Source: Algoriphagus hitonicola
GTDB lineage: Bacteria; Bacteroidota; Bacteroidia; Cytophagales; Cyclobacteriaceae
Assembly: GCF_900113375.1 (NCBI RefSeq)
Contig: NZ_FOPC01000005.1
Coordinates: 248,001-312,000, forward strand
DNA: 64,000 nucleotides
Direction of reading: 5' to 3'
Part shown: positions 7,838 to 19,480 of the stretch, one piece after another
How positions within the stretch are numbered: the stretch's first letter is position 1
Layout of the letters: each line of letters begins with the position of its first letter
Made by a program: the position numbers and the translations under genes
Notes under the pieces: model-generated
The model's input: the letters and a program-made list of their open reading frames with translations, nothing else
What the model was told of the DNA's origin: nothing
Databases searched by the model: none

Positions 7838-9583
7838 ATGGAAAAAGGAAAAGAAGGAAAAGTAAGTATTGGGCAAGTTTTTCAAACGATTATTTGGCCC
7901 CGGCGAAAGCAATTAGTATTGGGTTTGTTTTTAATTATCATCAGTAGGCTATCCGGTTTGATTTTACCGGGGGCGAGCAAATATTTGGTGGATGATGTCA
8001 TTCCCTCCAACGACTTGGATTTATTAAAGTGGCTCCTTCTCGTGGTGGTTTTGGCTATTGTGATTCAGTCGGTCACTTCGTATTCCTTGACGCAGATTCT
8101 GTCAGTGGAGGCACAAAATCTAATTGCGAAACTTCGCTCTCGAGTTCAAAGTCATATCATCAAACTGCCCATTCGCTTTTTTGACAATACCAAGACGGGA
8201 GAGCTCGTATCGAGGATCATGACTGATGTAGAAGGAGTCCGAAATTTGGTGGGGACGGGATTTGCACAAATGATCGGAGGAATCATCACCGCGGTAATTT
8301 CCTTGTTTTTGCTGATCAGTATCAGTCCGATGATGACTTTGTATGTCTTGGTACCGGTGGCGATTTTTGGATTAGTTTCGTTAAAAGCTTTTGGAAAAAT
8401 TCGTCCTATTTTCAGAGAGCGAGGCAAAATCAACGCTCAGGTAACCGGGAGATTGACCGAGACTTTAGGAGGAATCCGGGTGATCAAAGGCTTCAATGCC
8501 GAAGATCAGGAGATCAAAACGTTTGAGCGTGGCGTCGATCAGCTCTTTCAAAATGTCAAATCCAGTCTCACAGCTACCTCTTTTGTTACTTCAGCGGGAA
8601 CCCTTCTCTTGGGCTTGGCCTCGGCGGGAATAATGGGGATTGGGGGCTGGATGATTATGGAAGGCGAAATGACTTTTGGGGACTTTTTGGCATTTACGCT
8701 TTATTTAGGTTTTATGATTGCCCCGATCGTCCAAATGTCCAATATCGGCTCTCAACTCACGGAGGCTTTTGCCGGACTCGATCGAACCGAAGAAATCATG
8801 AATACGCCACTGGAGTCTGATGACCGGGAGCGTACCATTGAGATGCGGGAATTTAAAGGTGAAATCAAATTTGATCAGGTTTCCTTTGCCTATGAATCTG
8901 GAAAAGAGGTGATCCGTGAAGTGAGTTTTGAAGCTCCTGCGGGTTCTGTGACCGCCTTGGTCGGTACTTCGGGTTCGGGAAAAACCACGATTGCCGGATT
9001 AGCCGCTACTTTTTTAAATCCCGATTCTGGTCGGATTACCCTCGATGGAGTGGACCTTCAAAAAGTCACCTTGGAATCCTTTCGATCTCAACTGGGTGTG
9101 GTTTTGCAGGATGACTTTCTTTTTGAAGGGACCATTCGTGAGAATATTTTATTTCCCCGGCCAGACGCTAGCGAAGAACTTTTGCAGCAGGCAGTTCATG
9201 CAGCTCACGTGCAGGAGTTTACTGACCGATTTGAGGATGGACTGGATACGCTGATCGGAGAGCGTGGCGTAAAACTGTCGGGTGGACAGCGGCAGCGGAT
9301 AGCCATAGCACGGGCGATATTGGCAGATCCTAGGATCTTGATTTTGGATGAAGCCACCTCCAATCTTGATACGGAATCGGAGACGCTGATTCAAGCCAGT
9401 TTGAAAGAACTCATGAAAGGAAGAACCACCTTCGTCATCGCTCACCGATTGAGTACTATTCGACAGGCAGATCAAATTTTGGTCATAGAGCAGGGAAAGA
9501 TCGTTGAAAAAGGCAAGCATGAAGAACTCATCTCCAAAGAGGGCCGCTATTATCAATTGTACACGTATCAGGCTAGAATCTAG
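7838..9583 (+). CDS. ABC exporter, fused membrane and ATPase domains (MsbA/LmrA type)
   Basis: The 581-residue half-transporter has an N-terminal six-helix type I exporter domain (about residues 20-320) and a C-terminal ATPase domain. Walker A GTSGSGKTT is at about 375-382, the signature LSGGQRQR at about 480, Walker B ILILDEATS at about 498-506 and the H-loop AHRLS after it. It works as a homodimer or heterodimer in the inner membrane; the substrate (lipid, drug or peptide) cannot be told from sequence. No accessory gene adjoins it, which fits a self-contained exporter. Confidence 0.92.
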   Translation: MEKGKEGKVSIGQVFQTIIWPRRKQLVLGLFLIIISRLSGLILPGASKYLVDDVIPSNDLDLLKWLLLVVVLAIVIQSVTSYSLTQILSVEAQNLIAKLRSRVQSHIIKLPIRFFDNTKTGELVSRIMTDVEGVRNLVGTGFAQMIGGIITAVISLFLLISISPMMTLYVLVPVAIFGLVSLKAFGKIRPIFRERGKINAQVTGRLTETLGGIRVIKGFNAEDQEIKTFERGVDQLFQNVKSSLTATSFVTSAGTLLLGLASAGIMGIGGWMIMEGEMTFGDFLAFTLYLGFMIAPIVQMSNIGSQLTEAFAGLDRTEEIMNTPLESDDRERTIEMREFKGEIKFDQVSFAYESGKEVIREVSFEAPAGSVTALVGTSGSGKTTIAGLAATFLNPDSGRITLDGVDLQKVTLESFRSQLGVVLQDDFLFEGTIRENILFPRPDASEELLQQAVHAAHVQEFTDRFEDGLDTLIGERGVKLSGGQRQRIAIARAILADPRILILDEATSNLDTESETLIQASLKELMKGRTTFVIAHRLSTIRQADQILVIEQGKIVEKGKHEELISKEGRYYQLYTYQARI

Positions 9584-9643
9584 AAGCTTGCCAAGTTTTG
9601 GAAAGCTAATTGGCTTTATCCTCCATTTTTGGTGTAGGATTTG

Positions 9644-9651
9644 TAATTTTG
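9644..9651 (+). promoter_or_regulatory. Putative promoter -7 box for upxY-like gene
   Basis: TAATTTTG matches the Bacteroidota TAnnTTTG box exactly, 25 bp before the ATG at 9676. No well-placed -33 TTG is visible. Confidence 0.45.
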
Positions 9652-9675
9652 ATGTCCCAAATATAAAAATGGAGT

Positions 9676-10191
9676 ATGAGTGAATTGAAATGGTACGTCA
9701 TGTACACCACATCTAGATCTGAAAAGAAAGTAGCCAAAAGACTTAAGGAAAAAGGCTGGGAAGTCTATCTTCCTCTTGTCACTGAGCTCAGACAGTGGTC
9801 GGACAGGAAGAAGAAAGTGGAGCGACCACTGTTCAATGGGTATGTATTCGTCAAGACTCAACGAAATCAGCTTTGGGAATGCTTACAGGAACCGGGAGCA
9901 GTAAAATTTGTCCACTTTTCGGGGCAGCATGCGACCGTTCGTGATGAAGATCTCGATACGATTAAGCGAATCGTGGAGACCGGAGTAGCCGTGGAAACCG
10001 ACGGAAGTGAAATCGAACCGGGGGAATTTGTAAAAGTAATCGGTGGCCCCTTACAAAATATGCAAGGGGAGGTTATCGAAAAAGGAAACAAGGACTATTT
10101 TATGATTCGAATTCCGGGAATTTATCAAAATATGCTTATCAATCTTCCCAGGAAATTTTTGGAAGTCCTTCCTAAAAAGGTGGAATCTTAA
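9676..10191 (+). CDS. UpxY family transcription antiterminator (NusG-like)
   Basis: The 171-residue protein has the NusG N-terminal domain (WYVMYTTSRSEKKVAKRLKE, then RPLFNGYVFVK) and a C-terminal KOW segment (EPGEFVKVIGGPLQNMQGEV). UpxY proteins of Bacteroidota ride RNA polymerase and prevent early termination in long polysaccharide operons, and usually sit as the first gene of such an operon. Here no capsule or exopolysaccharide genes follow: a strong terminator comes 18 bp after the stop and the next gene is on the other strand. Its targets must lie elsewhere, or the gene has been separated from its operon. Confidence 0.85.
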   Translation: MSELKWYVMYTTSRSEKKVAKRLKEKGWEVYLPLVTELRQWSDRKKKVERPLFNGYVFVKTQRNQLWECLQEPGAVKFVHFSGQHATVRDEDLDTIKRIVETGVAVETDGSEIEPGEFVKVIGGPLQNMQGEVIEKGNKDYFMIRIPGIYQNMLINLPRKFLEVLPKKVES

Positions 10192-10208
10192 CTTAGAATT
10201 TATAAGGC

Positions 10209-10249
10209 AAAAAAAATCCCCGATTCGGTTTAGAATCGGGGATTTTTTT
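10209..10249. terminator. Bidirectional intrinsic terminator
   Basis: A long stem ATCCCCGATTC / GAATCGGGGAT with a six-base loop, flanked by A run on the left and seven T on the right, so it can work on both strands. The stop codon of the minus-strand outer-membrane gene overlaps its right edge. Confidence 0.9.
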
Positions 10250-10952
10250 ATTCCTTCGTTTTGGGAGCGAGAAATTTGCGGATAACGATCTGAGCCTGTG
10301 CCATATGATCTCCAAAGCGGTTGAAACCTACATTTCCATCCAAATTATCGCTGAAAGTCAGCAACATAGTTCCTTCGCCTGCGATATCTAAATATGGTCC
10401 GATCCGATAGCTCAATCCTGCACGAACGGGCACATAGCCAGTGACTATATTGTTTTTAATAGGTGTTTCTTCCGAGTTGAATGACTTAGTTTGCTTGGTG
10501 TTTACTCGCATAACTCCAAGTCCAAAACCTCCATAAATATTGAATCGGGTGCGATGCATATGATTGGAAAAAGGGATCAAGTTGATGCTTGGCATCAAGT
10601 CTATAAAAGCCACGTCTCCTCTTGCGGTAAATGAAGCATTTTCTGCAAACCAAGCATCCTGCAAAGCCTGTCCGGGATTTCCACCACTTTGGATCCACTG
10701 CACTCCGGTAGTTGCTCTGAGATCAAACATGGGGTTAAGCCGCTTGGTCATCGAAAGAGAAAAGGATGGCTTGATTTCAAAGTTAAGTGAGCGATATTGT
10801 CCACCATTGTCCAAATAGGCAAAAGAAGGTCCGATACCTAGAGAAACAATATGGTCTCTTGAAATCCGCTCTTTATAAAAATTCTGAGAAAAAGAAGAAA
10901 AGCTAATCAAAAGGAAGCCAAGAATCAGGGAAAATGGAAGGAGATTTTTCAT
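10248..10952 (-). CDS. Outer-membrane beta-barrel protein
   Basis: The 234-residue protein begins with a clear signal peptide (MKNLLPFSLILGFLLISFSS, cleavage near FSQ). The rest alternates short amphipathic strands rich in aromatic and glycine residues (LSLSMTKRL, FNIYGGFGLGVMRV, VPVRAGLSYRIGPYL), the pattern of small PorT or OmpW-like barrels of Bacteroidota. No ligand or partner can be inferred. It ends in the bidirectional terminator and has about 125 bp of AT-rich sequence upstream, so it is probably transcribed alone. Confidence 0.75.
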   Translation of the reverse strand: MKNLLPFSLILGFLLISFSSFSQNFYKERISRDHIVSLGIGPSFAYLDNGGQYRSLNFEIKPSFSLSMTKRLNPMFDLRATTGVQWIQSGGNPGQALQDAWFAENASFTARGDVAFIDLMPSINLIPFSNHMHRTRFNIYGGFGLGVMRVNTKQTKSFNSEETPIKNNIVTGYVPVRAGLSYRIGPYLDIAGEGTMLLTFSDNLDGNVGFNRFGDHMAQAQIVIRKFLAPKTKE

Positions 10953-11077
10953 ATTATTCAGCTGTAATGCTGTCGATTATCAGAGTCTGAAAATTTGCAA
11001 CAAGTATGCCAAGGAGCTAACCTGCTAGAATATAAAAACTTCAAAAGTTTGAAAAAGTTGTGATAACTATTTTGTAA

Positions 11078-11266
11078 TCAGGTGTTTTCAAAAGCTTTTT
11101 GAATGTCCTCTTCTGTGCTCTTTAATTTTTCACGGCAGAGATTGACCAGTTCTGAAGCTTCTTTGACCAGTTCAGAAAGCTCATCCACACTTTTTTTCCC
11201 TTCTTCAAGTTGGGCGACGATCAGTTCCAATCGCTGCATGGCATCGGTATAATTCAATTCCTTCAT
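11078..11266 (-). CDS. xseB: Exodeoxyribonuclease VII small subunit
   Basis: This 62-residue helical protein has the XseB pattern YTDAMQRLELIVAQLEEGKK and LVNLCREKLKSTEEDIQ. XseB coats and supports XseA; together they degrade single-stranded DNA from both ends. Its ATG overlaps the TGA of xseA (ATGA, 11263-11266), indicating coupled translation. Length and position after xseA are normal for the family. Confidence 0.93.
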   Translation of the reverse strand: MKELNYTDAMQRLELIVAQLEEGKKSVDELSELVKEASELVNLCREKLKSTEEDIQKAFENT

Positions 11267-12573
11267 AATGTGTCGATATCTGTGATTTTACTTTTGATTT
11301 TTTGATTCTGACTGTAGGTAATCAGTTCGTCATGTAGTTTGGGATTCGCGAGTTGAACTGGTTTTCCGCCGATTTCACTTCGCGTATAGCCTCGTGACAA
11401 AATGGATGATGGATTCAGCTGCTCGAGTTGCTTTTCTATAAAATCAAGCTGGGCATTGGCATTTTTCAAAAACAATAGTGAAGATCGATGAACTTGCTGG
11501 TTGACAAGATCCAATTTTACGCCTTGGTTTTGAAGAATATTTTTAGAGCTTAGGATTACGCGATGGTGTTTGGATTTCAGTTTTTCGCTTTCCACATTCA
11601 ATCGGGATTGAACGGCACTTTTCAGCCGATGATGCGCGTGGGAAAGCTCCTCTGCTGTGGTTTTGAGTTGCTGCCGACTCAATCGGTCAATGCGGTTGAT
11701 CATTAAATTGACATTTTCTTCAAAAATCCGAAATGCCGAAAGCAGGAATTCTGCTACTGCCGTGGGAGTTTTGAGTCGAGTATGTGCCACAAGATCAGCC
11801 ACAGTTTCATCTCGTTCATGACCTATCCCAGTCAATACCGGTAGCGAAGTCTGTGCGATTTTTGCCGCTAGGCGATAATCATCAAAACAATCCAAATCCA
11901 ATTGGGCCCCGCCTCCTCGTATCAAAACGATGGCTTCAAATCTCAATTGATCTTGATCTCTTTCGATTGCGTCCAAAGCGTTGATTAAGCCATTTACTGC
12001 CTCATTTCCTTGCATAGGAGCAGGATATAATCGATGATAAATTTTATATCCAGCGGAGTTTTGCTCCAGTTGATTGATGAAATCCCCATAACCCGCAGCA
12101 GTGGCACTGGAAATTATGGCGATCTTCTGAATGACCTGAGGAAAAGGTCTGCTGGCATTGATTCTGAGTAATCCCTCACGAGTCAGGCGGTCCAGCGTCT
12201 CTTGTCGGATTCGGGCCCTTTCTCCCAAGGAAAAAGAAGCATCAATGTCTTTGATATTTAAGCTGAAGCCGTAAACCGGGTGGAAAGTCGCCTGAACTTG
12301 CGCAAGTACTTTCATTCCATTTTTCAAGCCCGAACCTGTAATGCTTTCAAAACGAGAGGCAATTCCCCGAAAAGTAAACTGCCAGCAATTTGATCTCATC
12401 TTGGCCAAAACTTGGTTGCCTTGTTTTTCGACCAGTTCAAAGTAGGCATGACCCTGAGGAGCTTGTCTAAAGTCCGCTACTTCTCCGATTACCCAATAGG
12501 TTGGTTCGAGTTCATTTTCGAGGGTAAGTTTGATCAGTTCCCCCAATTGGGATATGGAATAGGCGTTTTGCAC
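11263..12573 (-). CDS. xseA: Exodeoxyribonuclease VII large subunit
   Basis: The 436-residue catalytic subunit has an N-terminal OB fold (TYWVIGEVADFRQAPQGHAYFEL), the catalytic domain with VLIRGGGAQLDLDCFDDYRLA and LTGIGHERDETVADLVAHTRLKTPTAVAE (split here: GIGHERD, then TPTAVAE), and a long C-terminal coiled coil that carries XseB. No ATG is available: the frame opens with TTG (12576) and GTG (12573) directly after the in-frame TAA of dapA. I chose the GTG. Translation is therefore likely coupled to dapA, which has its stop at 12577. Confidence 0.93.
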   Translation of the reverse strand: MQNAYSISQLGELIKLTLENELEPTYWVIGEVADFRQAPQGHAYFELVEKQGNQVLAKMRSNCWQFTFRGIASRFESITGSGLKNGMKVLAQVQATFHPVYGFSLNIKDIDASFSLGERARIRQETLDRLTREGLLRINASRPFPQVIQKIAIISSATAAGYGDFINQLEQNSAGYKIYHRLYPAPMQGNEAVNGLINALDAIERDQDQLRFEAIVLIRGGGAQLDLDCFDDYRLAAKIAQTSLPVLTGIGHERDETVADLVAHTRLKTPTAVAEFLLSAFRIFEENVNLMINRIDRLSRQQLKTTAEELSHAHHRLKSAVQSRLNVESEKLKSKHHRVILSSKNILQNQGVKLDLVNQQVHRSSLLFLKNANAQLDFIEKQLEQLNPSSILSRGYTRSEIGGKPVQLANPKLHDELITYSQNQKIKSKITDIDTL

Positions 12574-12576
12574 CAA

Positions 12577-13440
12577 TTAATTCATTTTTTTGTAAACCTC
12601 CTGAATTTGCAAATTAAGGTCTATACTTGCTCTCAGCATGGGTAATCGAACTTGGTCCCCACAGATTCCCATGTGGGAAAGTAGATTTTTTATTCCAACC
12701 GGATTGCCTTCTGTGTACATCAGATCATTGAAGGGCAAAAGAGAAAATGCAGCCTGTAAGCTAGCATCTTCTGAACCATTACATAAATCCCGGAAAGTCG
12801 AGGGAAGGGCATTGGCCAAGACCGAAATCACTCCTTCTCCTCCAATACTGAAAATGGCTTTGCTCAAAATATCATCTCCAGAGATCAACAAAAAATCCTT
12901 CGGCTTATTGGCCGCGATCCGCATACATTGTTCCAAATTGCCACTAGCTTCTTTCATTCCGATAATATTGGGGTGTTGGGCTAGATTGAGCGTAGTATCC
13001 GCAGTCATATTGGACATGGTGCGACCGGGGACATTATAGAGAATGACAGGGACGGGACAGGCATCTGCGATGGCTGTGTAGTGAGCAATAATCCCCGTTT
13101 GGCTGGGCTTGTTGTAATAAGGGCTGACCGATAAAATCGCGTCAATTCCTTTGAAATCAGTTTGGGAGATTTGATCCAATACAGCTTGGGTATTGTTTCC
13201 ACCAATTCCATAAACGATGGGCACCCTTCCCTTGGTATGTTGAATGCAGGTGCTCAGCACTAGTTTTTTCTCGGCCGGAGAAAGGGTTGCTGACTCTCCG
13301 GTAGTCCCCAAGACCACCAAATAATCAACCCCACCAGCCAAGGTGAAATCAATTAGCTTTTTTAAGGATTGAAAATCAATACTGTAATCGTCATGAAATG
13401 GAGTGACTAGCGCCACTCCTGTACCCGTAAATGGATTCAT
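12577..13440 (-). CDS. dapA: 4-hydroxy-tetrahydrodipicolinate synthase
   Basis: This TIM-barrel aldolase condenses pyruvate with aspartate semialdehyde in the lysine and diaminopimelate pathway, in the cytosol. The Schiff-base lysine is K163 (GMKEASGN), the catalytic tyrosine Y135 (YNVPGRT), the threonines lie in GTTGES (45-50) and R140 binds the carboxylate. The 287-residue length is normal. It is the first gene of a dapA-xseA-xseB unit. A TATCTTTG box lies 23 bp upstream of its ATG. Confidence 0.95.
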   Translation of the reverse strand: MNPFTGTGVALVTPFHDDYSIDFQSLKKLIDFTLAGGVDYLVVLGTTGESATLSPAEKKLVLSTCIQHTKGRVPIVYGIGGNNTQAVLDQISQTDFKGIDAILSVSPYYNKPSQTGIIAHYTAIADACPVPVILYNVPGRTMSNMTADTTLNLAQHPNIIGMKEASGNLEQCMRIAANKPKDFLLISGDDILSKAIFSIGGEGVISVLANALPSTFRDLCNGSEDASLQAAFSLLPFNDLMYTEGNPVGIKNLLSHMGICGDQVRLPMLRASIDLNLQIQEVYKKMN

Positions 13441-13462
13441 TCGTTAAGTTTATTGAGGGATG

Positions 13463-13470
13463 CAAAGATA
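13463..13470 (-). promoter_or_regulatory. Putative promoter -7 box for dapA-xseA-xseB
   Basis: On the minus strand this reads TATCTTTG, an exact TAnnTTTG match, 23 bp from the dapA ATG. The remaining spacer up to ligA (13471-13735) is AT-rich and holds no gene or clear hairpin that I can see. Confidence 0.5.
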
Positions 13471-13735
13471 AAACCTTCCAATCGGAAAGTCAGGTGATGG
13501 CTTATTTTTCGCAGTCAAATTTCGCTTGGAAATAGGACAAAGTAAAGCTAACCGGCTTAAGAGGTAACTTTTCGTTTTAATTGGCTTGAATGAGTCAATC
13601 AAACAAAAAAAACCTGAAAACCCAAAAAGCCTCTAAAACAAGCTTGATTTTAATATACCCTTAAATAAAACCAAATCTCTTCGTTTAGTTTCAGAGAAGG
13701 CAAAATTCAAATTTGTACAGATTTAGTTTTAGAAA

Positions 13736-16201
<2,466 letters not shown>

Positions 16202-16295
16202 TCAAAAGATTTGACGGTAAAAATACCCAAGGAATTTGGCTTCACAAGGACAAAAAGGACAAACAAAAATCAGCGGCTGCATGAGATTCCTTGGT

Positions 16296-16303
16296 TATAT
16301 TTG
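16296..16303 (+). promoter_or_regulatory. Putative promoter -7 box for tetR-like gene
   Basis: TATATTTG matches TAnnTTTG exactly and ends 15 bp before the ATG at 16319, a very short leader. No -33 TTG is well placed. Confidence 0.5.
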
Positions 16304-16318
16304 TTTAAAAATTAATCC

Positions 16319-16951
16319 ATGGGATCCAAAGCCACCGTAGAGAATAAGATTTTAGATGTTGCGTTTCGGTTTTTTTTGAAAAAAGGCTTCCGAAAAACGA
16401 CCATGGAAGAAATCGCCCAAGATCTGGGAATGAGCAAAAAGACACTGTATAAATATTATCCGGGGAAATTTGAGCTGCTCTCGGCATCCTTTGAAATGCT
16501 GAAAACCAAGCTGACCGCCAAAACTGAAGCAATTCTGGATAATCGATATATCAGTTTTCCGCTCAAATTAAAGTCAACCCTCTCCGTAGTCGCTACTTAT
16601 TTGGCGCCGATCAGTCCGGAGCTTTTTGAGGATTTGAAAATTTTAGCTCCTGAAGTTTGGGAAGATTTGCGCAGCTATATTAATGAATCTGCGTATCTGC
16701 GATTTCAGAAACTGATTGCTGAGGGAGTAGAATTGGGACTGGTTAAGGCCAATCTGAATATTAGCCTCGTGGTGATGTTATATGCGGCGGCTGTTCAATC
16801 ACTGCTCGACCCAAACTTTCGCTCGCAGTTTCCTCCGGGCCTTCAAAAAGGAATGGACATCCCGGCCTCTGATATTTACGATCAAGCGATTTCGATCCTT
16901 TATGAGGGAATTTTGACCGAAGAAGCCCGAAATGAATTTATCAATGCATAA
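16319..16951 (+). CDS. TetR/AcrR family transcriptional regulator
   Basis: The 210-residue protein has the TetR helix-turn-helix near residues 28-55 (KTTMEEIAQDLGMSKKTLYK, then YYPGKFELL) and a ligand-binding helical domain after it. Such proteins usually repress a nearby gene until a small ligand binds. Neighbours are ligA (divergent) and metG (same strand, but with its own promoter box), neither a usual TetR target, so the regulated gene is unclear. ATG at 16319 fits the promoter position and family alignment. Confidence 0.9.
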   Translation: MGSKATVENKILDVAFRFFLKKGFRKTTMEEIAQDLGMSKKTLYKYYPGKFELLSASFEMLKTKLTAKTEAILDNRYISFPLKLKSTLSVVATYLAPISPELFEDLKILAPEVWEDLRSYINESAYLRFQKLIAEGVELGLVKANLNISLVVMLYAAAVQSLLDPNFRSQFPPGLQKGMDIPASDIYDQAISILYEGILTEEARNEFINA

Positions 16952-16954
16952 AGC

Positions 16955-16981
16955 TTGCTTCTCTTGATTTCCCTATCTTTG
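16955..16981 (+). promoter_or_regulatory. Putative promoter of metG
   Basis: TATCTTTG at 16974-16981 matches TAnnTTTG exactly; TTG at 16955-16957 lies 16 bp upstream, close to the Bacteroidota -33 spacing. The metG ATG follows 34 bp later. Confidence 0.6.
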
Positions 16982-17015
16982 CCCCTTGTTATTTCCCAGA
17001 AAATACGTTCAATCA

Positions 17016-19076
17016 ATGACGAGTAAAAACTTCAAACGATATACAATTACCTCTGCTTTGCCCTACGCCAATGGTCCGCTTCATATTGGTCACCTGGCGG
17101 GATGCTATATCCCTTCTGATATTTATGTGCGATTTCTCCGGTTATTGGAGAAAGACGTGCTGTATGTCTGCGGATCTGATGAGCATGGTGTGGCGATTAC
17201 GATCAAGGCACGAAAGGAAGGCAAAACTCCACAAGAGGTGGTAGATTTTTATCATGGATTGATGAAGGAAAGCTTTGAGAAATTCGGGATTAGTTTTGAT
17301 CACTATTCTCGTACTTCTGCCAAAATTCATCATGAAACCGCCCAGGGATTCTTTAAGGATTTATATGAGAAAGGGGAATTTCTCGAGCAGCGAAATGACC
17401 AATATTTTGATGAAGAGGCTGGCCAGTTTTTGGCTGATCGCTACATAGAGGGAACCTGTCCAAAATGCGGTTTTGAACATGCCTACGGGGATCAGTGTGA
17501 AAAATGTGGCTCATCCCTCAGTCCTTCTGATCTCATCAATCCCCGCTCAAAACTGAGTGGTAGAACACCAGTTTTGAGAGAAACCAAGCACTGGTTTTTG
17601 GATTTGGCTCGCTATCAGAATTTTCTAAAAAAGTGGATTCTCGAAGATCATGCAGCTGATTGGAAAAACAACGTACTCGGGCAGTGTCGATCTTGGCTAG
17701 AGGCTGGAGATGGATTGCAGGCGCGGTCGATGACTAGAGATTTGGATTGGGGCATACAAGTGCCGCTTCAGGATGCCGAGGGGAAAGTCCTCTATGTGTG
17801 GTTTGACGCACCGATTGGATATATCTCTTCTACCAAAGAGTGGGCGGCCACCCACGGAAAAGATTGGAGGCCTTATTGGCAAAGTGAGGACTCCAAACTG
17901 GTTCACTTCATCGGAAAGGACAATATTGTATTTCACTGCATTATTTTCCCGGCAATTTTGAAAACTCATGGCGGATACGTACTTCCTGACAACGTGCCGG
18001 CAAACGAGTTTTTAAATTTGGAAGGGGAAAAAATCTCGACGTCACGAAATTGGGCGGTTTGGCTTCATGAATACTTGGAGGAGTTTCCCGGAAAAGAGGA
18101 TGTCCTTCGGTACGTATTGACTGCGAACGCTCCAGAAACCAAGGATAATGATTTTAGCTGGAAGGATTTTCAAGCCCGAAATAATTCCGAATTAGTGGCT
18201 ATCTATGGCAATTTCCTAAACCGGGCTGTGGTCCTGACTCACAAATATTACGAAGGGAAGATTCCGCAAAAAGGTGAACTGACTGGCTACGATCGGGAAG
18301 TATTGGAAACCCTTGCGGATTTTCCTGCCAAAATTGCCGCCTCGGTAGAGCGATACCGATTCCGAGAGGCGCTGGGGATTATGATGGATTTGGCTCGATT
18401 GGGCAATAAATATCTGGCGGATACCGAACCATGGAAAATGATCAAAACCGATGAGGTTCGCACTGCTACCATTATGAATATTGCCTTGAATATTGCCGCT
18501 AATCTGGCGATTGTTTCTGAGCCATTCCTGCCCTTTACAGCACAGAAACTATATGATTTGTTTGGAATGAAAAACAGCAAATGGAATCAGGCCGGACAGG
18601 CGGATTTGCTCCATGCTGGAGAGTCCATCGGTCAGTTGGGACTCCTTTTTGAGAAAATCGAAGATGAAGTCGTAGAAAATCAAGTACAAAAACTATTAAA
18701 AGCCAAAAAAATGAATGATGCTGCTAATCTTCCTGTCACACCGATGAAAGAGATTATTACATACGATGATTTTGCAAAGCTCGATATGCGAGTAGTGACG
18801 ATTTTGGCTGCTGAGAAAATGCCAAAATCCAAAAAATTGCTCAAATTGAAAATTGATGCAGGAGTGGGAGAGAGAACCGTACTTAGTGGAGTTTCGGAGC
18901 ATTTCGAGCCGGAATATTTGGTTGGAAAGCAAGTAGTCATGCTGATCAACTTGGCTCCACGAAAAATGATGGGCATTGATTCGGAAGGAATGATTTTGAT
19001 GGCCGAGGATAAGGATGGAAAGCTCAAATTGCTTCAGCCGCATGAGGCTACAGCAAGTGGGTCGATCATAAGCTAA
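17016..19076 (+). CDS. metG: Methionyl-tRNA synthetase
   Basis: This 686-residue class I synthetase charges tRNA-Met. HIGH is exact at residues 23-26 (GPLHIGH), the KMSKS loop is KISTS at 339-343, and a zinc knuckle CPKCG...CEKCG lies near residue 150. The C-terminal EMAP/Trbp111-like tRNA-binding domain (from [11 protein letters not shown] to the end) is fused, as in E. coli MetG. The ATG at 17016 was chosen over an upstream TTG because the downstream methionine fits the family start and the promoter box. It is followed by a strong terminator. Confidence 0.96.
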   Translation: MTSKNFKRYTITSALPYANGPLHIGHLAGCYIPSDIYVRFLRLLEKDVLYVCGSDEHGVAITIKARKEGKTPQEVVDFYHGLMKESFEKFGISFDHYSRTSAKIHHETAQGFFKDLYEKGEFLEQRNDQYFDEEAGQFLADRYIEGTCPKCGFEHAYGDQCEKCGSSLSPSDLINPRSKLSGRTPVLRETKHWFLDLARYQNFLKKWILEDHAADWKNNVLGQCRSWLEAGDGLQARSMTRDLDWGIQVPLQDAEGKVLYVWFDAPIGYISSTKEWAATHGKDWRPYWQSEDSKLVHFIGKDNIVFHCIIFPAILKTHGGYVLPDNVPANEFLNLEGEKISTSRNWAVWLHEYLEEFPGKEDVLRYVLTANAPETKDNDFSWKDFQARNNSELVAIYGNFLNRAVVLTHKYYEGKIPQKGELTGYDREVLETLADFPAKIAASVERYRFREALGIMMDLARLGNKYLADTEPWKMIKTDEVRTATIMNIALNIAANLAIVSEPFLPFTAQKLYDLFGMKNSKWNQAGQADLLHAGESIGQLGLLFEKIEDEVVENQVQKLLKAKKMNDAANLPVTPMKEIITYDDFAKLDMRVVTILAAEKMPKSKKLLKLKIDAGVGERTVLSGVSEHFEPEYLVGKQVVMLINLAPRKMMGIDSEGMILMAEDKDGKLKLLQPHEATASGSIIS

Positions 19077-19124
19077 AATTCTGGAAGCTGCAATTGGGAA
19101 AGGAAAAATTCGTTCTTTCATTTA

Positions 19125-19158
19125 AGACCTGTCAAAGCTTGATTTGACAGGTTTTTTT
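19125..19158 (+). terminator. Intrinsic terminator of metG
   Basis: A perfect 10-bp stem ACCTGTCAAA / TTTGACAGGT (19127-19136 and 19143-19152) with a 6-nt loop, followed by a T run. Confidence 0.9.
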
Positions 19159-19291
19159 ATGTCTAATTTTTTAGATTTAGAAATTTAAGGAATTGTTTAA
19201 TCGTGTCTTTTAGTAATTTTTTTTATAGGAATAATAGATGAATTATTAGTCGCTATTTTAGAATAAAACTTAGTTTTCGAAAATGCTTTTT

Positions 19292-19307
19292 TGTGACAAA
19301 AGTCACA
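19292..19307. promoter_or_regulatory. Crp-type palindrome upstream of PAS kinase gene
   Basis: TGTGACAAAAGTCACA is a perfect inverted repeat and matches TGTGA-N6-TCACA, the classic Crp/Fnr-family half-site pair. It lies in a 322-bp gene-free stretch (19159-19480) between metG and the kinase gene. A near-consensus box TAATTTAG at 19324-19331 follows, putting the palindrome centre at roughly -37 to -41 from a start predicted at about 19337, as for class II activation. The rest of the stretch is AT-rich with no other feature I can identify. Use by a Crp-like protein is inference. Confidence 0.55.
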
Positions 19308-19480
19308 TAGGATTAGTGCCCCTTAATTTAGTTTTCTTTTTATATTCAAGCAGGTTAAAATCCGGTTCAATCACCGATCAAAATCTAAATTCCGAATCGG
19401 TTTGGTTGGCTCTTTTCATACTAAGAAAGCTTCCATCGTAGTCATAGCTACAGGAAACACCCACACCCAAAATAATTCCT

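Noticed and set aside
9149..9556. 135-codon minus-strand frame inside the ABC exporter gene
   Set aside because: Antisense to the Walker B and signature region; no start context or motif.
16202..16214. Palindrome TCAAA-AGA-TTTGA before ligA
   Set aside because: Too short and AT-rich to call an operator without conservation.
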